Shown one piece after another: positions 28,259 to 37,628 of a stretch of DNA of 64,000 nucleotides (positions are counted from its first letter, which is position 1; every line of letters begins with the position of its first letter). The DNA comes from Robiginitomaculum sp. (lineage in GTDB: Bacteria > Pseudomonadota > Alphaproteobacteria > Caulobacterales > Maricaulaceae): positions 124,001-188,000 of the forward strand of contig JAJFFN010000016.1 in assembly GCA_021776635.1 (NCBI GenBank). The letters run 5' to 3'. A program made the position numbers and the translations under genes. Under the pieces are notes generated by a model. That model did no database searches, was not told where the DNA came from, and worked only from the letters and a program-made list of their open reading frames with translations.

Positions 28259-29724
28259 GAAGCGGCTCCTTTTGGTATTTCAGTCGCGCGGACTGGAACG
28301 AATGTGCTGGGCTGCATTTTTAAAGGCAAAAGAAGGCCTTGTTTGGCCTGTTTCATTGCGGTTGCAAAGCTCGCCGCATTTATTTCAGCGCCAGTCTTGA
28401 TTTTAATCTGCGGGCGTGGGCGTATTTCGGCTTTGCGGCCATCCGGTTTGATAAATTGATTGACCCCAATTAACAGCGTTTCCCCATTATTGATTTTTTT
28501 CATACGTTTTTCATGGGCCTGATATATTTGGGTTTGAAACCAAGTTTGGGCATTTTCCCAACCACCAAGCTTTTCCATTTCTTGAAAAATATCCCATGCG
28601 GTTTTGGAAAGCTCATATGTTAGGGTTTCGTGTGTGTAACTACCGTTCGCGGGGTCATTAACCTGTCCTAGACGACTTTCCTCCATGAGTAGGATTTGTT
28701 GATTTCGGGCAATACGTCTAGCGAATGACGTGGCTAGTCCCAATGGGTGTGTAAAGGGCAGGGTGGTTATATAATTTGCCCCGCCGCAAATTGCCCCGAA
28801 CGTCGCGCCGCCAAGTCGCAACATATTTGACCAAGGATCCATCTTCGAGAGCATCCGGCGCGCGCTGGTTGCCTGTAATATGCAAGTGGTAATGCTTGCC
28901 CCAAAACTCTCTGCCATTTTCGCCCAAAGCATGCGCGCGGCGCGCATTTTGACAATACCCATATGCCCATCTTGATCACTTGCCAGATGCACATCCATCA
29001 ATGCTAAAACTTCATCAATTGTAAAACCATGTGTTTGTAAATTTCGGATGAGCTGCACGGTATAACTTAGCATATAGGCCAATTCTTGTGCTTGTGTTGC
29101 CCCCGCTTCATGGACGCCAACGGCATTTATGGAAAATGCTTTCCAGTGGGGTGCATGGTGTTTTATCCAATTTGCTAAATTCGCGCATTTCTCAGTGTCG
29201 CTCATATCTGGCGTAAAACCAAAGCCAATATGGGTGTCCGCCAAGTCGGCATGAGCTTCGAAATGTTGCACCAACAATGCCGCCGCGGCAAAATTATGTG
29301 CCGAAGGGGCGAGCGCAATTGGCACTAAATTTGTGTGCACACCTGACAAAAGACGTTGTAAATCCGAACGGTCACGCAACGCTATGCCTTGTTTGCCTGT
29401 AGGGTCTAGTCGCAATGTGATCGCGCTGACGCCGCCTTGGAGGTCTGCCAAGATATCTGCATTGGCCATTTCGATTTCTGGATGGTCTATCTCGCTGGTA
29501 ATATGCCATGGCCGCGCAGCCAAATGCGGGATTTCCGCCGTGTTGTTGATTGAATTCTTAGGACCGTCCGTAAACAAGGGGCCGCGCTTAATCCCGTCTT
29601 CGGTATGGTGCACCAAGGTTTTTTCAAAATTTGAACCACGCAATGCTTTGTCGCTCAAAGTGCGCCATTGCGCATTTGTGCCGCTTTCAAATCCGTGTGC
29701 AAAATCCAGTATATGGTCAGTCAT
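28255..29724 (-). CDS. mutA: Methylmalonyl-CoA mutase, small subunit
   Basis: Structural partner of MutB. The 489-residue protein contains only the barrel domain ([31 protein letters not shown]-type [37 protein letters not shown]). The classical small subunit is about 620-640 residues with a degenerate cobalamin domain at the C-terminus; here that domain is absent and the protein ends soon after the linker. No frameshift is evident, so this is a natural short form. First gene of the pair, divergent from fpr; no cobalamin riboswitch is recognisable in the 91-bp intergenic region. Confidence 0.9.
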   Translation of the reverse strand: MTDHILDFAHGFESGTNAQWRTLSDKALRGSNFEKTLVHHTEDGIKRGPLFTDGPKNSINNTAEIPHLAARPWHITSEIDHPEIEMANADILADLQGGVSAITLRLDPTGKQGIALRDRSDLQRLLSGVHTNLVPIALAPSAHNFAAAALLVQHFEAHADLADTHIGFGFTPDMSDTEKCANLANWIKHHAPHWKAFSINAVGVHEAGATQAQELAYMLSYTVQLIRNLQTHGFTIDEVLALMDVHLASDQDGHMGIVKMRAARMLWAKMAESFGASITTCILQATSARRMLSKMDPWSNMLRLGGATFGAICGGANYITTLPFTHPLGLATSFARRIARNQQILLMEESRLGQVNDPANGSYTHETLTYELSKTAWDIFQEMEKLGGWENAQTWFQTQIYQAHEKRMKKINNGETLLIGVNQFIKPDGRKAEIRPRPQIKIKTGAEINAASFATAMKQAKQGLLLPLKMQPSTFVPVRATEIPKGAAS

Positions 29725-29815
29725 GGTTTAAACTTATCAGAGTTTCCCTATATGACTATTGGTTTTATGAATAATTTCCATTAGATGGACAATAAAGATT
29801 GAAGGAATATCATCT

Positions 29816-30634
29816 ATGGCGGATGCCAAAACAATAAACCCCAATGCACCAACGTCCGAGACCGTATTAGCGGTTAAGCATTTCACAGACAAGACGTTCT
29901 CGTTTTCACTCACGCGGCCACCCAGTTTTAAATTTCGTTCTGGTGAATTTATAATGATTGGCCTTATGGGTGAGGTTAAAGGCAGGGTGAAACCGATCCT
30001 GCGGGCTTATTCCATTGCAAGCCCATCTTGGGACGAAAAACTGGATTTCTATTCTATCAAAGTCGAGGACGGGCCTTTGACGTCCATGTTGCAACATATA
30101 AAGGTTGGTGACAAAGTTCTGCTGGGTAAAAAACCGGTCGGAACATTGGTCTGTGATGCTGTGCTAAAGGGTAAACGCCTGTTTCTATTTTCTACGGGTA
30201 CTGGGATTGCGCCATTTGCGAGCCTTATTCGTGATCCCGAAGCGTATGAAAAATATGAACAGATAATCCTGACCCATACGTGCCGCGAGGTCGGCGAGCT
30301 AAAATACGGCTATGAAATAGTTGAGGCGGCGCGTAAAGACCCGCTGTTGCTGGATATATTTGGTGAGGACTTTGGCCAGAAACTGCATCATATTCCAACC
30401 GTGACCCGTGAGGATTTTGCCATGAAAGGACGGATTACAAATTTGATGGAGAGCGGCGAGCTGTTTAAACATGTGCCAGGCGGCGCCTTTAACCCTGCAC
30501 ATGATCGCGCCATGATCTGCGGTTCTATGGACATGACATTGGATACCAAGGCGCTTATGGAAAAATTTGGGCTCACAGAAGGCTCGGTCTCCAGACCCAG
30601 CACATTCGTCATTGAAAAAGCATTTGTGGGGTGA
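29816..30634 (+). CDS. fpr: Ferredoxin-NADP+ reductase
   Basis: FAD flavoprotein passing electrons between NADPH and ferredoxin/flavodoxin. At 272 residues it is the bacterial Fpr type: FAD-binding RAYSIASP, the NADP-binding FSTGTGIAPFASLIRDP, and CGSMDMT near the end. The C-terminal VIEKAFVG is the short extension past the aromatic residue seen in alphaproteobacterial Fpr. Ribosome site GAAGGA upstream of the ATG. It could serve oxidative-stress or iron-sulfur functions; no site shows which. Confidence 0.92.
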   Translation: MADAKTINPNAPTSETVLAVKHFTDKTFSFSLTRPPSFKFRSGEFIMIGLMGEVKGRVKPILRAYSIASPSWDEKLDFYSIKVEDGPLTSMLQHIKVGDKVLLGKKPVGTLVCDAVLKGKRLFLFSTGTGIAPFASLIRDPEAYEKYEQIILTHTCREVGELKYGYEIVEAARKDPLLLDIFGEDFGQKLHHIPTVTREDFAMKGRITNLMESGELFKHVPGGAFNPAHDRAMICGSMDMTLDTKALMEKFGLTEGSVSRPSTFVIEKAFVG

Positions 30635-30666
30635 CTTCTCACCAGACAAACTTTTAGAAGCTGAAT

Positions 30667-32727
30667 TTACCGAAACGCACCATATTTCATATTGTGTGAC
30701 AGTTTTAGCTCTGCTTGATTGTTGTTGAGGCGGGCGCGGTATACTTGTTGGTTTTCCAAAACACGCTGGACATAATTCCTGGTTTCGGAAAACGGAATGC
30801 TTTCTATCCAGTCAATTGGTGATATTTGCCCTGTTCTGGGATCGCCTAAGGTTTTGTTCCACTGGCGCACACGGTGCCCACCAGCATTATAAGCGGCAGC
30901 GGCCATAATATATGAGCCGTCAAATTGTATGAGCAAATCATTTAAGTGCTGCGCACCGAGTTTGGTTGCGTATTCTGGATCCCCGGTTAGCCAGTTGCTT
31001 TGATAGGGCATTCGTGCGCGTTTTGCCGTAATTTTTGCCGTAGAATTGATCATTTGCATTATTCCGTAGGCGCGGGCTGAGGAGCGGGCTTTCGTATTAA
31101 ATTCGCTTTCTTGGCGGGCAATGGCCAAGACAAAAGGAATGTCATAGTTGACCGATAGGCTTGTGATAACATCTGGCTTGGGATATCCGGATTCTGTTAG
31201 CATTGTATCCAGCCTGGCAGCTTGTTTTGCCGCGCGAATTGACGGTTTCATAAAGTCATAACCTTTAGCCAATTGCGCAAGTTGGGACAATTCTTCTGGA
31301 CTATCGAAAATGTCGTCAAGATGAAATGAAAACTGGTTAAAGGTGCGCTCGCTTTGAATTTCACCGATCATGCGCAAAGCACGAACCAGTTCGTTAGTTT
31401 CAAATGTGCTGGAAACTGCCGGCTCCGTATTTTCAAGAGGTAAATTAACGAATGCAAAGCCGTCGTTCAAGCGCTCTGCCGCTAGCTGACTATAGAAAAC
31501 ATTTGGATAGCGTGCAGCTTCGGCGTAATACATATTAGCTTCCGGATTGCCGGCACGTTCTGCAGCACGACCCATCCAATACTTTGCACGTCCAACAGAA
31601 ACGGGAAGTGATACACCTTTTTCAAGTGCTGTAAAATGCCGAAGGGCCTGGTTGGGATTGTTTAATTTAGTCAGAACGAGCCATCCCGCTAAAAACTCTG
31701 CCTCGGCGAAATGCTGTCCAGATGTAAACCCGTGGTTTAAGGTCAAATCATAAGCGTCTTGAAAACGTTTTTTGGAGATAGCCCAATAGGCTATACGCTT
31801 TTTCTCGCGCCACACCCGTTTTTTACCGTGCGCCGTTCGTGCTGGGCTGTCTATTTTCAAGAGGGCCTCAAGCGCCTGTTTTTGGCCTAAGCGTTTGCGG
31901 CGCCAATAGGCGCGTTCAAACCATATTCCGGTATCATTTTTAACAGAATCAGGAAGTTTATTTATGGCATTATTCATGCCTCTTCTATTTGCACCTACGC
32001 GTATGCGCGCATCCATCAAGGCTCTGTCCGAATAGCTCATCATTGGCAGTAAGCCGCCGGCACTCCCGTAATATTTACGTCCCAACCAAATAAGATGGTC
32101 TGCGCGCGCGGCATGATCTGCAGGGCTTAAGCGGTCCTTATAGCGTTTATAAAGTTTGCGCTGGCGCTCACGGGTTAATTTGGAATCCCGCCATGCAGAT
32201 TTTAACCAACGGTCGCCAATATCGTTTTGTCCGAGTTGGTAATATGCCTGTGCTAACGTTATGCGACCTTCTCCCGACACGGGTTCCGTACCCGCATACC
32301 AAGAAATCGTATCACGCGCAGATAACGGGTTTTCAAGCATGCGCGTTTCTGCTTTTGATCGGATCCGGACCATGCGCGGCCAACCGGCTTGCGTTTGGAC
32401 GACACGGGACAAAACCTCAAACGATACATAGGGGTCATCAACTGCCAAACGCCATTCTAAAATCTTGCGCGCCGTCGGGTCTTTTACTTTTTTGAGTTGT
32501 TTTTCAACATCCGTCCATTTTTTTTTGTCTGCCGCGCGCATGGCTTTTCTAAAATGACTGGCATCATATTTAGGCAGTAATCTTGAAGTGTGCGGCACTG
32601 CTGGCTTTAAGCGCGGCGTGGGGGTGTTTGCGTTTACAGGTGTAGATAAAATGAAAGCAAGAATAAACCATGTGAATACCACCGTAAAAACCCAAACATT
32701 AGCTGACTTTCTGTGACAAATATTCAT
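30667..32727 (-). CDS. slt: Soluble lytic murein transglycosylase
   Basis: Periplasmic enzyme cleaving peptidoglycan glycan strands to 1,6-anhydro products. 686 residues: signal peptide (about 10-34, ending VNA), a long alpha-superhelical U-domain with TPR-like pairs, then the catalytic SLT domain. The catalytic Glu is E540 in ARQESEFN, followed by AYGIMQMINSTAK and AAAAYNAGGHRVRQW. A glycine/serine-poor, Pro-rich segment follows the signal peptide. Convergent with fpr, divergent from dapA. Confidence 0.93.
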   Translation of the reverse strand: MNICHRKSANVWVFTVVFTWFILAFILSTPVNANTPTPRLKPAVPHTSRLLPKYDASHFRKAMRAADKKKWTDVEKQLKKVKDPTARKILEWRLAVDDPYVSFEVLSRVVQTQAGWPRMVRIRSKAETRMLENPLSARDTISWYAGTEPVSGEGRITLAQAYYQLGQNDIGDRWLKSAWRDSKLTRERQRKLYKRYKDRLSPADHAARADHLIWLGRKYYGSAGGLLPMMSYSDRALMDARIRVGANRRGMNNAINKLPDSVKNDTGIWFERAYWRRKRLGQKQALEALLKIDSPARTAHGKKRVWREKKRIAYWAISKKRFQDAYDLTLNHGFTSGQHFAEAEFLAGWLVLTKLNNPNQALRHFTALEKGVSLPVSVGRAKYWMGRAAERAGNPEANMYYAEAARYPNVFYSQLAAERLNDGFAFVNLPLENTEPAVSSTFETNELVRALRMIGEIQSERTFNQFSFHLDDIFDSPEELSQLAQLAKGYDFMKPSIRAAKQAARLDTMLTESGYPKPDVITSLSVNYDIPFVLAIARQESEFNTKARSSARAYGIMQMINSTAKITAKRARMPYQSNWLTGDPEYATKLGAQHLNDLLIQFDGSYIMAAAAYNAGGHRVRQWNKTLGDPRTGQISPIDWIESIPFSETRNYVQRVLENQQVYRARLNNNQAELKLSHNMKYGAFR

Positions 32728-32877
32728 TTTACCTTTTTAACCTTGGATTTGCTTTATTCAAGTGTAGACAATTAGATAATGCATTCTTTATATGCCATAA
32801 TATGGCTGTATTTTAGTGTAAAACTGTTTACTTTATGAACACTTAAACAAGAAGCAAAGAAAACTGAAAGGCGAAAA

Positions 32878-33753
32878 ATGATTTCCGGCTCCCTTACTGC
32901 GTTGGTGACACCGCTTAAAAACGACCAAATTGATGAAAAAGCCTATGGGGACTTCATTGATTGGCAAATCCGCTCAGGAACGAACGGTTTGGTGCCGTGC
33001 GGTACAACCGGAGAGGCATCAACCTTAAGCAAAGAAGAACATGTGCAGGTCATTGGCTTATGTGTCCAAGCAGCAAATAAACGTGTGCCGGTCATAGCAG
33101 GCATTGGTTCTAACAATACGCGTGCGGCCATCAGAATGGCTGGGAAAGCGCAAGACTGCGGCGCAGACGCAGTTTTGGCTGTTGCTCCTTATTATAATAA
33201 ACCTGGACAAGAAGGCATATTTCAGCATTTTCAGGCAATAGCTCAATCCATAGATATTGGAGTTATTTTATATAACATCCCAGGGCGGAGTGTTGTCGAT
33301 ATTGAACTTGATACGATGAGAAGGCTGGCTGAAATCCCTAATATTATTGGACTGAAAGATGCCACATCTGATTTGGCGCGTGTCTCAGATTATCATTCCG
33401 TATGCGGCGCGGATTTTATTCAGCTTTCCGGTGATGATCCAACGGCTTTGGCCCATTGGGCACAGGGGGGGGCGGGTTGTATTTCTGTCGCGTCCAATGT
33501 CGCGCCTGCCCAATGCGCGGAATTTCATACTTTATGTGCCGCAGGAAAATTTGCAAAAGCCCGCAAACTTCATAATAAATTGGACAGGCTCTTTAAGGAT
33601 TTATTTTTGGACGCTAGTCCTGCGCCGACAAAATACGCCCTAAATTTACTCGGAAAAATGCAAGCCGATATACGTTTGCCCATTAGTGAATGCCGTGAAA
33701 GTACCAAAAAAGCTGTTGTTTTAGCTATGAAGAACGCTGGTATTGAGATCTAG
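32878..33753 (+). CDS. dapA: 4-hydroxy-tetrahydrodipicolinate synthase
   Basis: Condenses pyruvate and aspartate semialdehyde, the first step of lysine/diaminopimelate synthesis. The 291-residue TIM barrel shows [16 protein letters not shown], catalytic Tyr132 in LYNIPGRS and Schiff-base Lys160 in GLKDATSD. Ribosome site AAAGG before the ATG. It heads a dapA-smpB-folK cluster with 2 and 16 bp spacings. Confidence 0.95.
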   Translation: MISGSLTALVTPLKNDQIDEKAYGDFIDWQIRSGTNGLVPCGTTGEASTLSKEEHVQVIGLCVQAANKRVPVIAGIGSNNTRAAIRMAGKAQDCGADAVLAVAPYYNKPGQEGIFQHFQAIAQSIDIGVILYNIPGRSVVDIELDTMRRLAEIPNIIGLKDATSDLARVSDYHSVCGADFIQLSGDDPTALAHWAQGGAGCISVASNVAPAQCAEFHTLCAAGKFAKARKLHNKLDRLFKDLFLDASPAPTKYALNLLGKMQADIRLPISECRESTKKAVVLAMKNAGIEI

Positions 33754-33755
33754 CT

Positions 33756-34235
33756 ATGGCCCGAAAACAAAGACCTGCGCATCACAGCAAGGCCATAGCC
33801 GAAAACCGCCGTGCACGTTTTGAATATGCAATAGAGGAAACGTTTGAGGCTGGCATCATGCTGGTCGGAACGGAAGTCAAGGCCTTGCGTTTAGGGCACG
33901 CAAATATTGCAGAAAGCTATGCGTCGGTTGAAGGCAGTGAAATATTTTTGATCAATGCCAATATTCCTATTTACGAACCCGCAAGTCAGTTTAACCACAG
34001 TCCGACGAGACACAGGAAATTACTGCTGAACCGACGGGAAATTAACAAGCTCATGGGTGCCGTTCAGCGTAAGGGGCGGACTTTGGTTCCGCTCAAATTA
34101 TATTTTGATAACAAGGGACTTGCTAAGCTTTTATTGGGAATTGGGGTTGGCAAGAAAAACATTGATAAGCGCCAAACCCAAAAAGACCTTGATTGGAACC
34201 GACAAAAAGCCCGATTGATGAAAGATAACTCGTGA
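33756..34235 (+). CDS. smpB: SsrA-binding protein (trans-translation)
   Basis: Binds tmRNA and brings it to stalled ribosomes. The 159-residue protein has the OB-fold core with [51 protein letters not shown] and the basic C-terminal tail [16 protein letters not shown] that enters the decoding site. It starts 2 bp after the dapA stop. The tmRNA gene (ssrA) itself is not in this window. Confidence 0.96.
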   Translation: MARKQRPAHHSKAIAENRRARFEYAIEETFEAGIMLVGTEVKALRLGHANIAESYASVEGSEIFLINANIPIYEPASQFNHSPTRHRKLLLNRREINKLMGAVQRKGRTLVPLKLYFDNKGLAKLLLGIGVGKKNIDKRQTQKDLDWNRQKARLMKDNS

Positions 34236-34251
34236 AAGCGTGCGGTCAATA

Positions 34252-34773
34252 ATGGGCATATATATTGCTCTGGGTGCTAATCAACCGGCACAATATCGTG
34301 GCTTAACTGTAACGCCACAAGAAACTTTTGTGCGCGCAGTTGTCCGCTTGCAGCAGTTTGGGATCAATGTCAGTAAGATTTCTAATATTTGGCAAAGCCC
34401 TGCTTGGCCGGATCCCAAATCCCAACCACCATATCTTAATGCAGTTGCAGCAGTAAACACACAGCTGGTGCCATTGGAATTGCTTAAAGTTTTAAAGCAG
34501 ACCGAAGCCGTATTTGGCCGTGTTGCTGGCAAACGCAATGCACCGCGCCCGCTTGATTTGGATATATTGGATTATAAAGGGAGGATTATTGACGGTGAAA
34601 CTTTAATTTTGCCGCACCCGCGTATGCTCGCCCGTCCATTTGTATTAATGCCGCTTGCAGAAATTGCACCAAAGTGGCGCGATCCCATAAAAAAACGTGC
34701 GCTCACACAATGGACCGCACGCTTGGCAATAAATGATGTTGCGCCGTTGCAACGCTTAGGGTCTTTGTTTTAG
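34252..34773 (+). CDS. folK: 6-hydroxymethyl-7,8-dihydropterin pyrophosphokinase
   Basis: Transfers pyrophosphate from ATP to the pterin in folate synthesis. The start at ATG 34252 gives MGIYIALGANQP, the usual HPPK N-terminus; an in-frame GTG at 34240 would add four residues. The signature GKRNAPRPLDLDILDYKG, with its metal-binding Asp pair, and LILPHPRMLARPFVLMPLAEI are present. 173 residues, normal for the family. It lies last in the dapA-smpB-folK cluster. Confidence 0.93.
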   Translation: MGIYIALGANQPAQYRGLTVTPQETFVRAVVRLQQFGINVSKISNIWQSPAWPDPKSQPPYLNAVAAVNTQLVPLELLKVLKQTEAVFGRVAGKRNAPRPLDLDILDYKGRIIDGETLILPHPRMLARPFVLMPLAEIAPKWRDPIKKRALTQWTARLAINDVAPLQRLGSLF

Positions 34774-34832
34774 GGCTTATTACAACCTATGCGTCTTAAC
34801 CCACTTCTGATTGTCCATAGATACTAGAGACC

Positions 34833-35279
34833 CTAGTTGTATTTACGCTCGCCGTTTTCAAAGTATTCTCTGCGGCTTACTGGGTCATAATAGTAATAGC
34901 GACCCGTGTTATTATCAAAAAACTGGCGGCGATTGATTGTTTCTGCTTGAACTGGGGGTGGCGGCAAATTTTGTTGCCGGCTATAATCATTGTCATACCC
35001 TTGATTTTTCGGTTGGGCGCCGCAACCACCGTCTTGGCGGCATCCTGCATAAGCGCCACCAGCACCACCAATAACTGCGCCGATGAGTGCGCCTGATTGC
35101 GCATCACCATCGCCTGCATTATTGCCAATAATTGCGCCGGCAGCAGCACCTGCCACCGCTCCAATTAAGCCTTTTTCGACTGTGTTATTGCCGCCGCTCG
35201 TTGTTTCGCAGCCTGCAAGCGCCAAGACACCTGAAAGGGCCACGACCGAAATTAGGGTTTTTCTTTTCAAATCAATCAT
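34833..35279 (-). CDS. Glycine-zipper outer-membrane lipoprotein
   Basis: A 148-residue predicted lipoprotein. The signal sequence ends in lipobox LAGC, followed by a glycine zipper of the SmpA/OmpA-associated type (KGLIGAVAGAAAGAIIG, then GALIGAVIGGAGGAYAG). The C-terminal part is Asn/Tyr-rich with FFDNNTGRYYYYDPVSRREY. Such proteins insert or oligomerise in the outer membrane; a precise role is unknown. I start at ATG 35279, which has AGGA upstream, rather than at 35291. Convergent with folK. Confidence 0.8.
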   Translation of the reverse strand: MIDLKRKTLISVVALSGVLALAGCETTSGGNNTVEKGLIGAVAGAAAGAIIGNNAGDGDAQSGALIGAVIGGAGGAYAGCRQDGGCGAQPKNQGYDNDYSRQQNLPPPPVQAETINRRQFFDNNTGRYYYYDPVSRREYFENGERKYN

Positions 35280-35397
35280 AATTATCCTCATGTTTTCATT
35301 AGGGGGTTAATAGAAATAAGAAAACTTGTACCAAATTAGCAATATGAATGTGAACGGGAGATAAACCGCGTATTACAATACGTTCATATTGGTCTTT

Positions 35398-37206
35398 TTA
35401 TAATTTTTTACATGCCTGTTGTAACCATGACTTGACCTCATCATTTACCAGTGGACCAATCTCCCTCCGTACGCGTTTATGATAAGCATTTAGCCATTTA
35501 ATCTCTTCTTTGCTGAGCATTTTTTTCACAATGAGCGCACGGTCAATTGGGGCTAATGTAAGAGTGTGAAAACCTAACATGTTGCGCTCACCGCCTTTGA
35601 TCGGTTTTGCTTCTGTGACATATTGTAAATTTTCGATGCGAATGCCAAATTCTCCGGTTTTGTAATAACCAGGCTCGTTTGAGACAATCATACCGGGATC
35701 TAGGGCTATGGAACTTGGCGTTTGTGCAATACGTTGCGGGCCTTCATGAACACCAAGATAGGCACCAACACCGTGACCCGTTCCGTGGTCATAATCAAGG
35801 CCGTGGGCCCAAAGTGCCATCCTTGCAAGTGCGTCTATGGCATGGCCTGTCGTACCTTTTGGAAACCGTACACGCGACAAAGCAATATGGCCTTTTAAGA
35901 CCAAAGTGAAACATTTGCGCATTTCCTTTGTTGGTTTTCCGATAGGTACAGTGCGTGTGATATCAGTTGTACCGTCCACATATTGACCCCCGCTATCAAT
36001 TAAATAAAGAGACCCGGGCTCAAGCTTTTTAGTCGTCGCCGTGCTAACACGGTAATGAACAATGGCACCATTTGAGCCTGCACCCGATATACTTTCAAAA
36101 CTTAGATCTTTTAAAAGTCCGGATCTTTCGCGAAAGCTTTCAAGTTTTTGTGCGGCGATAATTTCGTCTACCGAGCCGTCCTGGGCTTCTTTCGTTAACC
36201 AGTGCAAGAAATTCGTTACCGCTGCACCATCACGGATATGGGCTGTGGTTGTTCCAGCAATTTCAGCTTTGCTTTTGCGCGCTTTTGGTAAGGCAATGGG
36301 GTCCATGGTCCTTAGGATATTTGCGCCGGCTTTAGCTAAGGTTTCAAACATAAAACTTGAGCTACCGGCTGGATCAACCAAGATAGTTTTACCGCTAAAA
36401 TTCCCAAGATGCTCTGGCAATTTGTCTTCTTTGGACACAGAGACTTGATTGCCCAAATGTGTGTGCACGTCTGGTGTTACCTTGTTTGGGTCAATGAATA
36501 ATTCAACACTGGCATCTTTGTTGATAAGTAAACTGGCAAGGGGCAGAGGTGAACACATCACATCACCACCGCGAATATTTAACAACCATGCAATGGAGGC
36601 GGGCGCAGTGATAAGGGCTGCATCGGCGTTTTTCCCAGCTATGATAGCGGCTATTTGTTTGCGTTTATCATTGTGGTCGCGGCCCGCTAGTTCTGTTGGT
36701 TGTATTGATAGGGGGGCATTGGGAGCAGCAGGGCGGTCTTGCCACGCCGTATCAATTGGGTTTGGGCTTACTGGTGTTAAAGAGCCGCCCGCATTTTCTA
36801 CGGCTGTTCTCAAGCGGGCCAGGGCATCCGGGCTATGGAGCTTGGAATCGTAGCCGATATTTAAACCAGAAGCATGTTCTTGCAACCATGTTGCCACCCC
36901 AGTGTTTTCAATTCGTTTATATGCGTACAAAGTGCTGTCCACCTGTGCACGAACTTGCAATGTATAACGCCCATCAACGAACATTGCGGCTTTATCCGTC
37001 AGTACCACTGCCGCGCCGGCTGAGCCGGTAAAGCCTGTGGCCCAAAGCAAGCGTTCATTGTAATCTGGCAGATACTCATTGTTATATTCGTCCTCGTGAG
37101 GAATGATAAAACCATCAAGCTTGAGGCCAGACAATGCCTTGCGTAATTTAGGTAGATTTCTTTGGCCGTATTTGGGCCCGCCTTGTACATTAAAATTCTG
37201 GATCAT
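35398..37206 (-). CDS. pepP: Aminopeptidase P (Xaa-Pro aminopeptidase)
   Basis: M24 metallopeptidase cleaving Xaa-Pro N-terminal bonds. The 602-residue three-domain form has two N-terminal creatinase-like domains and the catalytic pita-bread domain at the C-terminus. Dinuclear metal ligands are visible: the two Asp in DSGGQYVDGTTDITR, His in GHGVGAYLGVHEGP, Glu in NEPGYYKTG and Glu in GIRIENL. I start at ATG 37206 with AAGGAAG upstream; the frame stays open to 37257. Divergent from the CtrA-box gene. Confidence 0.93.
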   Translation of the reverse strand: MIQNFNVQGGPKYGQRNLPKLRKALSGLKLDGFIIPHEDEYNNEYLPDYNERLLWATGFTGSAGAAVVLTDKAAMFVDGRYTLQVRAQVDSTLYAYKRIENTGVATWLQEHASGLNIGYDSKLHSPDALARLRTAVENAGGSLTPVSPNPIDTAWQDRPAAPNAPLSIQPTELAGRDHNDKRKQIAAIIAGKNADAALITAPASIAWLLNIRGGDVMCSPLPLASLLINKDASVELFIDPNKVTPDVHTHLGNQVSVSKEDKLPEHLGNFSGKTILVDPAGSSSFMFETLAKAGANILRTMDPIALPKARKSKAEIAGTTTAHIRDGAAVTNFLHWLTKEAQDGSVDEIIAAQKLESFRERSGLLKDLSFESISGAGSNGAIVHYRVSTATTKKLEPGSLYLIDSGGQYVDGTTDITRTVPIGKPTKEMRKCFTLVLKGHIALSRVRFPKGTTGHAIDALARMALWAHGLDYDHGTGHGVGAYLGVHEGPQRIAQTPSSIALDPGMIVSNEPGYYKTGEFGIRIENLQYVTEAKPIKGGERNMLGFHTLTLAPIDRALIVKKMLSKEEIKWLNAYHKRVRREIGPLVNDEVKSWLQQACKKL

Positions 37207-37283
37207 TATTCTTCCTTGTTTTTTTTGGAACCTATACGCTGAACATGCAGACTGCAAACATTACAGCTTTGCAATAAATTGGG

Positions 37284-37298
37284 TTAATGTAAGATTAA
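37284..37298. promoter_or_regulatory. Perfect CtrA-box motif TTAA-N7-TTAA
   Basis: TTAA at 37284-37287 and TTAA at 37295-37298, separated by seven bases, with CC following (TTAACC). This equals the Caulobacter CtrA consensus. It lies 78 bp upstream of pepP (minus) and 123 bp upstream of the 47-residue gene at 37421 (plus). Binding is inferred from the motif alone; CtrA is not in the window. Confidence 0.65.
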
Positions 37299-37420
37299 CC
37301 ATGCAAATACGCATAGCAGTACTACCGTTCTGTCTGTTTAAATATTTCTTTAAAGAGCCATATAGCGCTTATGACAGTGACCACTTCAATCATTGAGGCG
37401 GTACAAAAAAGGAGAACGTC

Positions 37421-37564
37421 ATGGCTAAAGTATTTAACCCGAGCGAAGTATTGAGTGTTAAAACCAATTTCAACCCAATTAAACCCTGTATCACTCAGGC
37501 TAATTTGGAGTTTTTGGTACGCCGTACAGCCCGCGACCAACGTCGCGCACGCAGAGCGTTATAA
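37421..37564 (+). CDS. 47-residue basic protein downstream of CtrA box
   Basis: Short gene with strong ribosome site GGAG six bases before the ATG and a clear stop at 37562-37564. The protein begins MAKVFNPSEVLSVKTNFNP and ends in an Arg-rich tail (RRTARDQRRARRAL). No membrane segment. The bent N-terminus and basic C-terminal helix suggest nucleic acid or membrane-surface binding, but I know no family for it. An upstream CtrA box and a downstream hairpin make it a complete, separate transcription unit, possibly cell-cycle controlled. Confidence 0.75.
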   Translation: MAKVFNPSEVLSVKTNFNPIKPCITQANLEFLVRRTARDQRRARRAL

Positions 37565-37580
37565 AACATGAGATATGAAA

Positions 37581-37619
37581 ACTAGAGCCTATTGCGTATA
37601 TGCGGAATGAGGCTCTAGT
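37581..37619. terminator. Hairpin between convergent genes
   Basis: Perfect 10-bp arms ACTAGAGCCT (37581-37590) and AGGCTCTAGT (37610-37619), with a 19-nt loop. On the minus strand it is followed by TTTTC. It lies between the 47-residue gene and the convergent YbaY-like gene and probably ends transcription of the latter and perhaps of both. Confidence 0.55.
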
Positions 37620-37628
37620 GTCTTAACT

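Noticed and set aside
29725..29815. Cobalamin riboswitch for methylmalonyl-CoA mutase
   Set aside because: The 91-bp divergent region is too short and has no B12-box sequence.
35340..35391. Inverted repeat upstream of the glycine-zipper lipoprotein as a terminator
   Set aside because: No T-tract on the strand of the upstream gene pepP and several alternative pairings; too uncertain to call.
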